Source: Beaufortia kweichowensis
Lineage: Eukaryota > Chordata > Actinopteri > Cypriniformes > Gastromyzontidae
DNA length: 64,000 nt
Assembly: GCA_019155185.1 (NCBI GenBank)
Contig: CM032814.1
Location: 1,290,647 to 1,354,646 of the forward strand
Direction of reading: 5' to 3'
Each line of letters starts with the position of its first letter. Position 1 is the stretch's first letter. The notes under the pieces are model-generated. The model was not told where the DNA came from, did no database searches, and saw nothing but the letters and a program-made list of their open reading frames with translations. Shown here in pieces: positions 13,601 to 28,600 of the stretch. The translations under genes and the position numbers were made by a program.

Positions 13601-16600
13601 AAGAAGAAGAATAGATTAGGGAAACCACATAGATAAGCAGGTTTCATGTTACCCTTCTGAGGGTTCTGCTTGAAGTTTTGCTTTTATGTTCCTCATAAGA
13701 AAGTCATGAGAAGATGGCATAAATGAAGACGAAAATTTTATTCTGTAGTAAGACTATATCTTTAATAGCCTTATGTACTTCTCCTCAATTACCAAGTGGT
13801 GTTACCAACATAGTCTAAACCAATTAACCATCATAAACAATGAGCTGCTATTGGACATATTTGACCATTTTTGACATTATCAGAATCAGTAAATTGAACA
13901 TGATTACAGTATTTATCATCATAAAAGACACTGATGACCACTATTTACCACAATGCAGCTTTAATAACTACCATCTTTCCCTCTTTAGCCCAATATAATC
14001 CAACTGTAGATTTACCCAAGCAAACAAACCTCCAATTACGCTATCCACATGAGAAATAAAATTTTTACTGTTGTTTTTTTAAATGGCAAATCAAAAAGAA
14101 AACAGTGAGATTTATAGAGCTGAGAGGCGCTTCAGGAGATTTATTCGTTTCCAGGCCTGTATTTTCAGCAGCGCTGAGCCATTAACAGCCATTTTCACTC
14201 ACAGATTTCACTCATTCTTTACACCACACCGCTTTACTCCATCAACACCAGCAGAGAACATCACAGCAGAAGGTTTGATGTTCTTCGCAAAGGCAAGCAC
14301 CACTATTACTATTGCTCATACTTCACGTCAGCACTTTGAACAAACTCTTAACCCTCACCTCATACTTCTACAAGCCTCACTTTGTGTAACTTGTTGAGAA
14401 GACATCCTGAACTTTGAATTTTGCATGGTAGACAAAAAATATGACAAAAAAACTCAACAGACTAATGTTGAAAACAAGAATTTGGGGGTGGGCTCTTTTG
14501 TTGTGGTCAGAAAGCAACCATCTAGTAACCACACATAACAGCCGAAAGACTGCAAAGGCGACTTTTGCACGAGAGTTCTTCAAAAACATCATATACAGAT
14601 CTAGTAATCTACAGCACTGATACACATAACATAACATATTCTTCTTCAAAGGGTTGCAGAGAACTGTACTGCACATCATGTCTATTATAGTCCATTCAGA
14701 ATTGTTTCTGTAATTTTTTATGGTTTTGAATGAGAGTTGAGAAAAATGTAAATGTTCAAATTCATAAGCGGTATAAAATGTTTTGGCATAAGATTTTTAA
14801 GTTAATAAAACATATCTGAAGTAATTACAAACAGATTCAGCAAATGGATCTCCAAAGACATATGGCAATGAAACCCTACAGTATTTCCCTGTTGTCATGA
14901 AGTCCCAAGCACCACATTCTTTGACAGAAAATGTTAGGCTCCTCAAAACAACAAACATTAAAGGCATCTAACGAATGAAAACAACAAAAAAATTAATTCC
15001 CCAAGAGTTGCCATGTATTTGTCTACAACATAAAAACTGTAACACTAAAATGTTATATTATTCTGTTATATTAAAGCATTCATGTGTATTCTTCTACTAA
15101 CATTCTGTACTGTACCGAACAGAAATAAAACCACTTTCACATTGCCTTCACAAACTTCATGTTTCTGAATTACAGACATTTCAAAAAATGCTTTCAACTG
15201 GCAACCCCAAATACATTCTGGTTTAGGAAGGTAGCTCCAGTTGAAGAGAACTGGACTGAATTTTTTTCCCACTGTCAGTTAAACTACTGTATACAAAATA
15301 TACCCGTAATAGTTCTGTTATGGCTGTATATAAGCAAACTACAGCTTTGGTCTCGTGCGTATGGTCAAATAACAGTGGCCATGCAGCATTATTACACGGC
15401 TTTCTAAAATACTTGAATTTGATTGGTCGTGACATTCTAGTCTGTTATTACCATACCGCTCATCCGGACACTGCGGATACGAATCTTGACCAACACTACT
15501 ACAGGTTCAATCGCCCTGCCAACATAAATATAACACCTAACTGCCACCAGATTATTTTAGATCAATATTTCATATCTAATTATTTATCCATGTGGATAGT
15601 AGCAGTGTAATAAACTTTGCATTAGGGAATAGTTTGTTTTGCGATGGCTGGAAGTAAAGTACTACGGCTTGTAGGGCATTGCTTTAATATACACATTTAT
15701 CTAAAATGTATCATTTCAAGCCATTTTGCCTTTTTTTCTTTAAATGTCATAAGACATCATGCTTCACGTGGCCCAACCAGACTACTGCGGCTAGTGCTAT
15801 TTACACCTGCATGTCTTATTGTCTGTGGGTTTTTAACATAAAGGAGAAATTTTTAAAGATGCGTCAAACAGAGCCAGTAGTACGCTTTAATTGGTTGCTG
15901 AATATGCTGTTAAATCCAAAGGAAATTTTGCTTTATTACAGATGTTCACAAATCCGCGAGGACATGTTCCATCCATTAACACTGATGAGTAATTAAGAAG
16001 CAGGCGTGCTGGATACTCACTTGCACGCGAGGCAGACTTTACACTCGGGGCACTGCCAGCCTGCCCTCTTGAGTGGCGTCACTGTAATGTCCAGACACAC
16101 CCCGTGGTAATGCTGCCCACATGTACAGCAGAACAGCTGGTCCAGCAGGTCTCCAGTGCTGTCACATAACAGACAGCGCACCTCATCTTTTGCTGCACAG
16201 ACAGAGAGAGAGATGATGGATGAAATACAATGTGTCCAAATCTGCAGCCACATGCACCCAGCATAAACTTGAGGAAATGTGTGTAGATAAAAAACTTACA
16301 TCGAATGAGGGCTTGTTGGATGTGGTCAGGGCAGAGGATGGTGTATGTCTTCATGTCCTGGAAGGTTCCAGAAGCAGTGGCACAGGGGTAATGATACGAG
16401 CGCCCACAGCTTTCCTCACAACACTTCACAGACGCTCCAAGGCGCTTACAGTATGCACAGAACTACCAAAACAAATCAACAAACTTAGCCGGTTTTCTTT
16501 TATTTTAAAGTTATGTTTGTGTTAAATATTGGAATATTTACGCTATTAAATACAGTATGTAGATTTGCAAACAATACATGCACATACTGTAATCATTTAG

Positions 16601-19600
16601 GTTAGCATACGCTACAACATATTGCCATGTTGCTGCTACTACATCCATTATTTTGCATCATTTAATTTTTATTACTCATATTCACATGTGTGTTGATGCA
16701 CATATTTATTTCTTATTCACATATATATCATATACATATATTTTTCTTTTGTTAATTTTCCATATTTTATTTTATTGTACAAATTATTCGTATTATAACT
16801 CTTAATATTGCATCTTTAAATAAACAGATTTCACACTACTTTAATTGTTTAATTGTGTATTTAATATATAAGTATTGCATACTGTGGAAAGACAAAAGCA
16901 TTTCACTATACATCATACTGTGTACGGTTATGTATGAGACAAATTTTAGATAAGCCGACGTGCATCCAAAATAATTCTGCAAGGGTTTACTGGGAAAATG
17001 GTTTGCAATTTTCATCTGTTACTGAAATCACTTTTGCGGCAGGCTTCTGTTCAAGTGTAGTGTAAAAACCCAAGCCCTCAACATCAAGGTAAATTGTTTC
17101 TCTAGCATGTCAATGTCACTCATTACATTGTTTTTTTCCCCTCTGTCAGCATGCATTTTTCAGGATTCAGGATCAAGGCAAATGCCATTCAAAATAAGGC
17201 CATGAATGACGACCAGACGTTTAAATCACCAGCACCAGGAAAAAAGCACTCACACTTTGAATAATAGAGGACATGGGGGCCTAAAAAGGGGCTCTAAACT
17301 AAAAATGTCTCTAGTCAGCAGTCTCTCATGCTTGAAAAACCCTTGGCCTAAGGCCCAAATGCAACAATCTGCAAATACCTTTTAACACTGAGCTTTAAGC
17401 AATTATCGGCCAGGCGGCATGTCCTCTGGGGCTGACAGCAGTCTCTACCCACAGCGTGTTGTTTTTTTTGTGAATCACTTTGAAGGCCAGCCATATAGAG
17501 CTGTAACCCCACACTGTCCACTCTCAGTATCTCATCGGTCTCTCCCACGTCTGACTCCGACAGAGCATTAAACAGAATGAACCCATCTCCTTTATGGGCT
17601 GAAAAAGCTACACCTGATACGTTATTGCTGCCAAAACTTCAAGGACATCATTATGAAGTAGAACAACATTTCCTCTTTGTAATCCTACAGTATGTGCAAA
17701 TAGGCATAATGGCAGATTTCCAAGTGATGAAAGATAGCCAGTAATGAAAGATGCAATAAAATGCTGGATGAGAATGTTGGATGGTATCAGACAGTTTGTG
17801 TGTCTGTCATTCAGGGTAAAGAAGGACGTTACGCAGAGATCTCATCTCTGGTGTGATATTGTCTATAGCCATGACACTACTGAAGTGAAGTCAGATCTTC
17901 AGTCTAAAAGTTATCTCATAGCAATGGCAAATCTGGCTACTTTTCGTTTTAAAAGACAGAGAGGGTCTTGCAGTTTGTAAGGGTCTTTGCTCATGAAGCT
18001 GGTAGCGATATTTTAATCTTATTCCAACATTAGGTGAAATTTAGGTTTATGCTCTTTTTCACCCATCTACTGTATGATGCCTGAAAGCAATTAGCCCATG
18101 TTAAAATACTTCTTCTAATACACCACCTAAACATCCAGTGCTGACTGTAAAGACCACCACCTAGTTAAATTAACATCTTTTATGATCATGCGATATTAAA
18201 ACTCCCTGAACCCCCAGCATACGTCTCCACAACAGATCCACACTCGGCACAGTCCTGTCACGCTTGGATTAGATAGGAACATATGTCAGAATGCTTTGTG
18301 TAAGCTACAGCCCAGCATTTAATACCACAGTGACCCTAAAAAACCTACACAACTCTGAAAACCTCCCACTGCAATTGGATCACAGCTCTCCTGAGGTCAC
18401 AGCTGATGAGAATGAGCACCAACATATCCTCAACCCTGACTGTCCTGAATCAAATTTCTTGAACTCTAATTCATAGAAAGTGTGGGGAAACCTGGTGCGA
18501 TGTGAAGCCAATTCATCACATGATGGATCGTATTTCACTGTCCCCACTGCCTCAATATCAGTTTTTGCTCGGGCAAAAAAGCTGAGCCGAGTGTGCCAAA
18601 CTAAAAATAAAGGTAAAGGAAGACAGAAAAGAGCAAGACAACTGTGAATGCAGTCTGCTGAAATATTTCTCATATTACAGACAACATGGACCGCAATCAA
18701 ACGTCCAATACATTGAATGCACTTCCAAAAATTCTTTGGGTTTGACAGACAACACACCAGCATATTTGGATAGATGCTAACTGTTTTCCTCGAGAATCAT
18801 TTCCCAGGTGAAGTAAATGGGCTGATGTAGAAATTAATTACTCCTAATGTGCTTTCCCTGCCCGGGTTGTGCGCGCCCCTGCGTCTGTCACATCGCATTG
18901 TGTTAATTAGTGGAGTTTCACAAGAGAGACGGCTGTGGCAGTTCTGAACCACTCGGCTTCTAATTAGAAAATATTTTAAAGACCAAGGGACCGACACAAC
19001 CTCTCCAGTCTCTTCCACAGCCAATAATAACCCCATTCATGATTAACTCTGAATACTTAATCAACAATGAGCGCATTTGTCATTCCTTTATAGAAATGAC
19101 TCTCTGGGAACATTATATTGTCTGAGACTGCAGAATATTGTATATAGTACACGTGAGCCCATTCAACCCCATCAATGCCCCTTTTTCACTATAACTGTGC
19201 TGGAGTGCTTTAGTGGGGCAGATCTGATATTTTTGGAAATGAGGCAAGTCTTTACACCATTGTTTGGTGGACAAAAATTTATGGAACAACTATTTCAAAG
19301 TTGAAGCAGTCTCATGCTGCCAGACGTTCAGACTGACGGCAGAAGGTCTGGACGCCTTTCTTTGGCTAAGAAACGCTCAAGAGACCATCTGACTGTTAAA
19401 GCAACTAATCACAGCTCAGCTTTGTTTTTAAACTGACCATTAAAAAACTTAACACACACGTTTCCCGTAAATCCTGCAGAATTTTATCAAATAACAACTT
19501 TGAAATTCCTGAAGTGTTTCCAATGTTATGTGCCATATGAAATAGACGTTTAGCCTTTGGCTGAGAATAAAGACTTTAAAAACATTTTAACAACATTTTT

Positions 19601-22600
19601 GTGAGACACGTACCTCTGTGCTCCCTGAGTCAATAGCTTTGTCCACATACAGCAGCGACTGTCCCTCCCCACGGCACACACCTTCTGACCAGGCTGCACA
19701 GCGCAGGTGAGCGCAGCACTGCCCTGCAGTCACAATAACAACAAACACATTCAGCAACTGATAAACACACAAAAAACCCCAGCCAGAGTGTCTGACACTT
19801 ACCAGTGGGGTCAAATAAAGATTCAACGTTAACACCATCAGGGAGGCCGATTTGACCCAGATCATCCCAAAACTTGCGGCCGGGCTCCTCAGCAGTCGGG
19901 TCTGTACTACCAGGAGCCGAGGTCGAGTGCAGGCCGCTGTCAGGAGAGCTCACCCTGAGGAAATGCATGGAGAACATTAGATTTTATCATATGAGCAATC
20001 CACAAAAGAATATTTCAAGCTGACAGCTACACTGCATCTCATATTACAAACACTTGGCAATTTACTTTCAGACGTCAGCGTCCTAATCATGTGCACTGAC
20101 AGCATCCATGGTATGGTATGGGGTTATGGTACTTGGCTCCAGCACAAGGACTGGCTGTTTAGAGCGATGTATGAAAGCGAGAGGGCGAGCCGGAAAGGGG
20201 GTGGGGGGCTGGAATGACTGGCTTCTTGGATGTGGCGCTGAGAGAGCGTGAGCTACAGAGACTCAGAGAAGCGGAAAAAAGGAATTAACATTTAAAAAGG
20301 GAGCCAGTTTGAAGAGGACCAGCCAGAAGTGGGATGCAGTGGGGACGCGATGAAAGACTACTGTATGAGATCCCTTCCTCTGTCCAGAACATCTGCATAA
20401 ATATAAATAAACCGTTTGGAGTGCAACTTCCTATTCGTAAACACTTACATTGGAGGAGTGACACTAGGGATGGGAATCGTAAAGAAATTAACGAATCTGA
20501 CTCTAATACCAAATAATGATTACAATCCCAAATCTATTAAAACTCTTTATTTTGGGTATGGTGAAAGTAATGAGGTGTGAAACAGAAAGTGTCGTCCTTG
20601 TGCTGTCTATTTATTATCTTGCAACAACTAATAGCTACAAATGTATGCAAGAGTAAATATTTGAAGCAGCCACAAATAATTTCATTATTGTTGGATATTT
20701 GTGTTGTGCACTGACAATCTGAAAAAAAGATCTGAAAAACAAACACTAACACACAGACTTCCCAAAGCACAGAAGCTTTAAAAAAAATCATACGGTCAGG
20801 CCCACATAAAACACTTTGATATTTTACCTTTGTACACATTGTATGGCAAACGAACATTATGATAAATTTTCCATTAGCACATTATCTGATTGACAACACT
20901 GATCAATATGTAGAATATGCAGTTTATGGACATCAATTTCAGTATTTCCAGTGGCGCTGTGGATCGAGTGCAGTTTAACTACTATATAGTGATTCAGAAA
21001 ACACTGTTAAAGTATTTGACATCCTGTGATATACTCTTTCTGCATTGCAGGTAACCACATGTTGCAGGATGAAAATCATTTAGCGGTATTTCTAAGCTAA
21101 AGTGAGAACCTGTTCTTCATTCCCAACCCTAAGGGGCACAAACACACCCACGTTTAAACACACAAATGTGCATACCCCTTTAGCTGACTTATTCTTGTGC
21201 AAGCAAAGTAAATGAAGGCCAGAGGGATGCATAATATTGCTCTTCAATAGATGCCACAATAAAATATGCAACATCTTTATTTTCAACCCAAACATACTCC
21301 ATCGTCCATCACTGACTGATTTATCATGGTCTTTCTCTCATAGAGTTGGCACTAATTTAATCATGTGTTTAAGATATAGAGGTTACGAGAACAGTACGTA
21401 TCTAATACAACACCAGATTTTAACGTCATCAAAATTTAGAAAAAAGATAATTATTCTTTAGAATAGGAGGAACTATCTAGTGTGATTATGGGTCATTCCT
21501 GCAACAGTGCTCTTTACTCATCTCACACAGATCCAAATGCAAAGCAATTATCTGCTGAATTTCTCTTTAGGTATCAATGTCTTAGTTCTTGTTTGTACTT
21601 TAAGACCACACAAGACAAACAAAACAACACGCAGATTGAACGGCATAAAGGATCACAAGTAATCAAACAGACTTATCAAATCAATAAACACAGTGTTAAA
21701 GCAGCTCTTTAGAGCGGTCTACACAGAAAGCGTTTATAACTCCACAGACACACTCCTGGCATAAAGGTTGTTTTAACCAGCAATCAGCACTGCTTTTATT
21801 TTAAACAGATAGCAAGTTTTGATCCGTCGGTCGGATTTTACAAAAAATGTAGGCTGTGAGATATGATTGTTTTGCAAAAGTTACAAACTGCAATTTAATA
21901 AAAACGACCCCAATATTTATGTGCATTTTATTATGCTTGTTAGAGCGATTAAGTGCTTATGTCCAATCACAGTCAAATGGGAATCATGTTTCTTGCTTGC
22001 TTCATATTTGCGTAGAAAACAACTTTGATTTTTCTGCCAAATCTGATTTCTCCTTTTTCATTTTGCTCTTATGTGGACAGCAAGGAAGCTCACTAGATTT
22101 CAAAGCAGAGAAAGATTATAAAATCAGAGAATTTATTTATTTTTCGTTCAGAAATCCCAGCTGGCAGCAGGTGAGGTGGCACTACAAAGACCTTAACATG
22201 ATATCAGTTGAATCCTATTCCACAGAACACTTTCTTACTTTACTAGTTTATTTTAAAACAATCTTTCCTGTATGTCTGGTCCACCGTAACTTATATGCGG
22301 TGGATCTCATTCGCTCCCAGAAGCTGTTATTGTTTTCACTCCCCTGTTAATAAATGGCACAACTCCAGCTCAGACCGCCCAATCAGACGCCTCCAACACA
22401 ACAATCCACTGCCTGTTGGTAGGCTGCCAGAGACTGCACAGAGAGCATTACGTCATCACTCTTCAGGGAGGCATCTGATTGGCTGAGAGGAGCTGAACAA
22501 GTTAGGCACTCATCCAATGAGCCCAGGAATGGCTGTGAACGGGAACTTTTGACAACAACAGGTCACGTGGAGTGAAAGTCTGCCGGTGCAATTCTCCCTT

Positions 22601-25600
22601 ATGGATTTCTTCTTTAACCCTCCATATTGTAAGTAATCACTGGCCATTTTGGCACCAAATTAACTGACCCAAATTGAATCGTAGCTTTGGGTTCATTAGC
22701 AATTCCCAGCGTATTTGGGTCAAAGCACTCAATCCTTCTACATCAGAATCGCACAATGAAAGAGAACAAGTTCTGTTTGACCCCAAAAGCTCCAGCAACA
22801 AGTAATCAGTTTCTATTTGGTCTAATCTAGAGCATTGCCCTAAGGACAAACTGGAAAATGTCCAAGTCTCAATCAAGAAATTTAAGGTTCACCCAAAATT
22901 GTTAAATATGTAATTAACTTTGACTTCATTCCAAACCGACAACTTACTTTCTGTACGAGACAGAACATACAGATTGCTCTTTCAAGATTGAAATTGAAGT
23001 TGTTTCACTTAAAACCTTTCTTTTGGGCCAAATCTCAATAATGCAAAGATATGTTGCACCTGGTTGGATATTAACAGCATCACCAATTAATGGTTCTTGC
23101 AAGTTTTTTGAACGATCGTGTCGTGAGTGCCATGTTTAAACATTTACATGAGAAAAAAATGAGGGGAATGACCTTTTTTAATAAACAATAAAAAAAATGG
23201 ATGATTTTTTAAATAAATAAGGACAAAAATGTTGTGTAAATGTTACATAGCTGCATAAGTCTTATGGACTACTTCTATGATTCTTTTATGGTGATTTGTC
23301 ATTTCAGGGGACATTCACCGTTATTATTGGACAAACTCTTATTTTGTATTCCACAGAAAATAAGTCATTTAAAAAAAAATGACATGACATGAAATGACAT
23401 TTTTCCTGAAATATTTCTAGATCCACAAACCATAAACAAGAGCTGTTAGTTCCTCTTGAAATGATGCGATGTAAGCCATCAAAGTACTGCGATAAAGTTT
23501 GGAGAATCATACAGAGCTGTGTGCTCTTAAGTTTACAATTTGTTCCATCTGATGATTTACTTTATTGAATATAGTAAATATATGAAAAAATAAACATGTT
23601 AAGCAAGATGAATGGTGTAATTTAAACTTTAAACTTAAAGTATGCGACTAATCACGATTAATCGTACAAAAAGGTGCAATAAGTCACCTGACCGCTTTAA
23701 GAATGGCTTTAGGGTTTTTACATAGGGTGTTATTGAGTTCAAGCACCTACAGATGAAAAACCACAAATAGAACAGAGCAAAGGTCTCAAAATATGTTTTT
23801 ATAAGTAGAGGCATTTTCAATAAAGTCAAAAGGGTTCTGGCTGGTTATTACAGGCCGGTTAGTTCCTGCTGGTAGATGCTGTAACTGCATCATCTGCCAG
23901 CACAGAACATTTATCTACTGATGGTCAGATGGATTAGATGTTTTACTAGTGCCACATTGCTTTTTGAAGTTCTCTTAAAAGCATTATATTTGTACTTTAT
24001 GTAAATTTCTTGAATTCTACTCTTGTCTGTAACTGGCTGGTTAAACGGATGATCCAACCCAAAAGTCACATCATTGGTTGAGCCAATGTAGCTGTCGGGA
24101 TGCTTGAGATGGCCAAACAAATAGCAATATACCCAAGAAGTCGACCAATGAATGGCTTATTAAGAGTTGTATTAAGGAAAAAAATGACATGTTAAAAGCA
24201 ATCAAAAGCAATCTTTTTGAGCACATTTATCACACAATGCAAAGTCAATTTCACTGCACTTAATAACTCACTTTTTCAGGCCACCCTCCCGATGTCCCGG
24301 GCTCCGGTTGTCATTGTCATCAAAATCATTGTCCTCATCATGATAATCGTCGTCCTTCTCCGAGCTGCCGCGGCGGTTCCGGATGTGTAGCGGCACATAA
24401 CCAGGCGTGGGTCCAAATAATTTCAACTCACCCTGACCCAAGAGACTCTTCTCTCCACAGTAACAGAAGGCACAGAGCTTTTCCCTGCGACAACCAGAGA
24501 CAGAGAGGAAAATACCTTTTAGATGTGCAAACACAGAGAAAAGCACACAAACAGACACACAGACTTTGCTTATGAATTGCTGTTGTACATATTTATCATG
24601 CTTATTGCATTACTGTTTCAGAAATAAACCTCAGTAAACAAGAAGTTTCAGGTATCTAGCTATAAACGTGCCAACAGTTTAACCTATTTAACTTGCTTGG
24701 CAAGATTTTCTTCCAACCGCTTCTCTACCATGACAGTGGCTCACTCGAAAAGAAAACTGACTACTAAAGATTTTTAACCTTTGGCCTGCTATCATTTCCC
24801 CATAACAATCCGCAGGATACATAACATAACTGCTGCAGCATTATAAATTGCATTCAACACACAAAACTGACCCTTGAAGTATAGCGTTTAGGTAGAAAAA
24901 GCTTATTTAACGCTCGCTGATCTATTTGTGTAACAATGTAACTAGACAGTTCATGACCCAGTGCCCTGGCTGAGGTACTAAAACACTTCTGATGACGAGA
25001 CTACACTCAGACAGGATTATGGGAGAGAATGTGACATCCGTGAATGGTTCTGACACTAAAATCACATTCAAAATCACATGACAATAGTTTGAGAAGGTTC
25101 TTCTTACTGAAACACTGCCGGCACATAATTTTAAGGAGACTTTTCACCATGAATTGACAGCTAAAGGTCAAGATTAGGGATGTCCCGATCCGATCATGTG
25201 ATCGGAAATCGGGCCCGATCACGTGGTTTCAGACTCGATCGGAATCGGACGTTACCTCCCGATCAGGACTCGGATTAAGGTGAATTAAATAGAAAATAAG
25301 GAACATTCTGGATCTATTTCTTTGCTCTTCTTTATTCTTTTTTTATGTATTATAGAAGTATCGGATCGGGACTCGGTATCGGCAGACACTCAAAATCAAA
25401 TGACTCGGACTCGAGGGCAAAAAAAAACCTGATCGGGACATCCCTAGTCAAGATTACTGTACCTTTCTACCTTTTGGCAAAGCAAACGTTTGACTAATTG
25501 CCTGGAATTTTCTGCTTTTGTTGATAAACATCAAGAATGTGATGGAGTCACATTCACTGTCGGACGTTCTGAAGCACTGCAGGTATCAGTTCATATACTA

Positions 25601-28600
25601 TGACAGACAATACAGAATAAAACAGAGTTTTGCATCCTGACACCCATTGTCATTTTTGTATCACTACGACATCATAGAACAAATGGATTGTCCCAAAATC
25701 AGGCTGAAATCGTATAGTCTGAACCGGGCAAAATGTGCATTAATGAAAAGATGTAGTTGCATAGAAGCACTTCTGGAGTCACATCAACCCTTCAGTGATC
25801 AGCAACTGATATATCATTCATTTAAAGTGTACATTTACCTTTATCTGTAGTTCAACCAATTCTGTCAACATACTTAATAATCCAATTTGTCTTTTGGTCT
25901 CTTTACCTTTGGCTTTTCACAATTTGCTTGACAAACTTTTGCTCATAACCTTTGTGATTGTTTGGAAATCTTAGTGAAATTTCATTTATTGTCAGCACAT
26001 TCTCATTAGAGTTTATATTATATATTGTGTAAAGCTCTTTAGGTGTGTGTGTGTTGGGTGGCACATGACAGCCGGCTGTCAGTGGGAGATGTGATACATG
26101 TGCAGTAATGGCTGAATGGGGGTCTCCTTTCCTTTCACACGTTGCTAATGGTACTGCACATTAGGAAGAGCACAATCTGTTCTAATTGGGAATCCAAAAG
26201 AGAGCGTTCGCTCCTCATGCCTTCACTAATGACAGCGGCAGAGCTTCAGCTTACCCTCCCCCAGATTCGCTTGCTTTCTCTCAAACTGAGCGTGCACAAG
26301 AGCACTGCTGATGCACGTTCACATGAGCCAATGTTTGCTACACGATTGTGCTTTAGCTGCAGGGGAGGGTGGGGGAAACTGAAGATTTAACAACTTGCCA
26401 AATACTATTTCTCTCAATTTGTTCTGTTTCAGTGAATTAAAATGCCATTTATAACAACAAAAGTTCAAAACTCTGTTGTCTTCAAAAGTAAGCATGTAAT
26501 GCTGTGCAAAATTTGCAAAGAAGACAAGCACATACAATAGTCATACAGTACTTGCTGTGTTGGACAGGTTGAAATAAGTGTTTTCACTTTTTAGAAATTG
26601 ACCACAGCATTGCTTGCTTATACAAAGTTGCCTTTACAATTTAAGCAACAAAGTAGATTTCAATAAATAAAAAGACATTACTTTCTATGATTCAGATGAC
26701 TCACATCTTCATTGTGATTTGGCAAATGATTTGATTAGACAGAGCTGCACTAACTGTAAGTCTGTGCCGTGTTTTATATTACAATGCAACAAAGTTATTG
26801 TCAATATTTTATGGCGGCCACAAAATGACATACAATTCATCACCTACAAATCACCAGCTCACCATTCATATCGTTGGCAGAGGCACTGCAGAGCGTTCAG
26901 CAGAGCGGGAAACATTGACGTGTGCTTACGTTTACATGCACCACAATGAGTAAAGGCTCTCTATGAGTCAGATTTCTTGTTTCCTTAGCCCTATACTGCT
27001 CTCCATACTACATTTTCTGTCCAAACAAACATGTGTTGTGACAACTGTCTCAGCCCTTTTTATGGTGACATTAAAAGCTTGTAGTAACATTTTACATGCA
27101 AACGTGCATATAGTTTTTAGATGACAGTGTATGTGTGTGGGTAAATCTTGCCAACCTAGATTTGGTGTTTCTGGTGGTGGAGGCGGATGAGCCAGCAGAG
27201 TCTTCTGACACGGAGCGCTGGAAGAGCGGAGACAGAGCCCTCTCATCTCTAGGGCTGAGATCCAGCGGCTCAGGAAATTCATCATCCGTTTCTGGCTCCA
27301 GCACATCTGTGTGTTCAAATGAGACATGAGAAGGGTCACAAACTTCATATACTTCAGGGTGACCAAAATTAATGCTTTGAGTAATGTTACAGATAAATTT
27401 AACCCTAAAACTATCTATTAAATGACCAATAATGGTAATGGCAATTCAATTGCAAAGGTTGCAAATGTCAACCTTACCATGAAAAAAATATTTTTATCAA
27501 AGGTTTACACTGATGCTCAGATGTCAATACTTGGTGGTTTAAATACCCACGTGAGGTCTCTCTCCAAGTTTTAAAAGTTTTCTTGTGTTTAAAGCATGAA
27601 TTTTTACAGTCAAAGTGCTGTTTTCAGAATTGTCGCACTAATATCATTAATAGTTAAAGTCAGAGAACAAACAGTAAAAGAACATTATAAATAATGGATG
27701 GTTCTGACTATGACAACACCTATATGATAGCTTTGAAAACACCTGAAAATAGCCAACATAAGCACACCTGAACACGCATGATTGGTAATATAGTATTGCT
27801 TTTAGCAATTAAAACAATGTCTACAAAACAAATATAAACCTCTTTTTTCAAAGCACAGCCTCCGTTTTTTTTTTTTTATACATTTCTTCATGTTTTTCTA
27901 TTGCTTTCATGTCCTGCAAACTGAAAGCTGTGTGGACATACAGTATAAATGATGCAGCAGAATTTTGGTTGACACACGCTGCCAAGACCCATTTACAGTC
28001 TAATAAAAACAGCTAGAAAATCCCTCCGTTTCAACTATAAGCAACAACAATTGCTAACATTTGCTGTCAGATGATGCCCTAAAATACATTGGCAAACAGC
28101 TTTAAAGATCTTCTCATTCTCATTAACTCAAGGTTAATTTCAAGTGAGGGATTTAAAAGAATCTGATAACAAATTAATATAACATCGACATATTTTGAAC
28201 ATGGACTAATCGGCGGGTTGACTAAGTGACTAGTCGACTAATTAATCCTAAAGAAGCTGAACAGACGAATACAAATAATCAGGCTGGTTTAGTTAGATGT
28301 CCTGTATAGAGACCATCCTAAAAATAACATGTTCTTGCTTTTAGGAACAGCTGGACAACAAAGACAACAGAATGAAACATATGACAGTGGTCTCGAGGGA
28401 CTTGTATCAACCAATGCCATCACTGCTTAAATCTCTCACAACTCAGTTAAATCTTAAGAGATAAAATTCGGTCTTTTACAAAGAGGGTAAGAAATGAGAA
28501 TAGTGAGAGTGACAGGTAAATGTGTTGGATAATTTGATAGCCTATACATAATTTGGAAGATGTTTAATTGTAGAGTTTTTTGCTTTATGTTTTTTGTTTT

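Larger units (their letters stand above)
11948..16020. other. kmt2c introns 9 and 10 with exon 10 between them
   Basis: AT-rich. Near 12465-12505 there is a short tandem run of AAATAAAACT units. Position 15320-15500 looks like interspersed repeat (see its own entry). Nothing else is recognised. Confidence 0.55.
19955..24271. other. kmt2c intron 5
   Basis: Contains a truncated hAT-like end (20465), a promoter-like patch (22378-22570), a cyprinid-type repeat (22880-23420) and, near 23640-23670, a scrap reading GCGACTAATCACGATTAATC that resembles a common fish transposon end. The rest is featureless. Confidence 0.55.

Noticed and set aside
21856..22350. 164-codon plus-strand ORF in kmt2c intron 5
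   Set aside because: Starts without context, no domain recognised, opposite to the host gene, and biased to Cys/Leu/Phe as expected from AT-rich chance ORFs.
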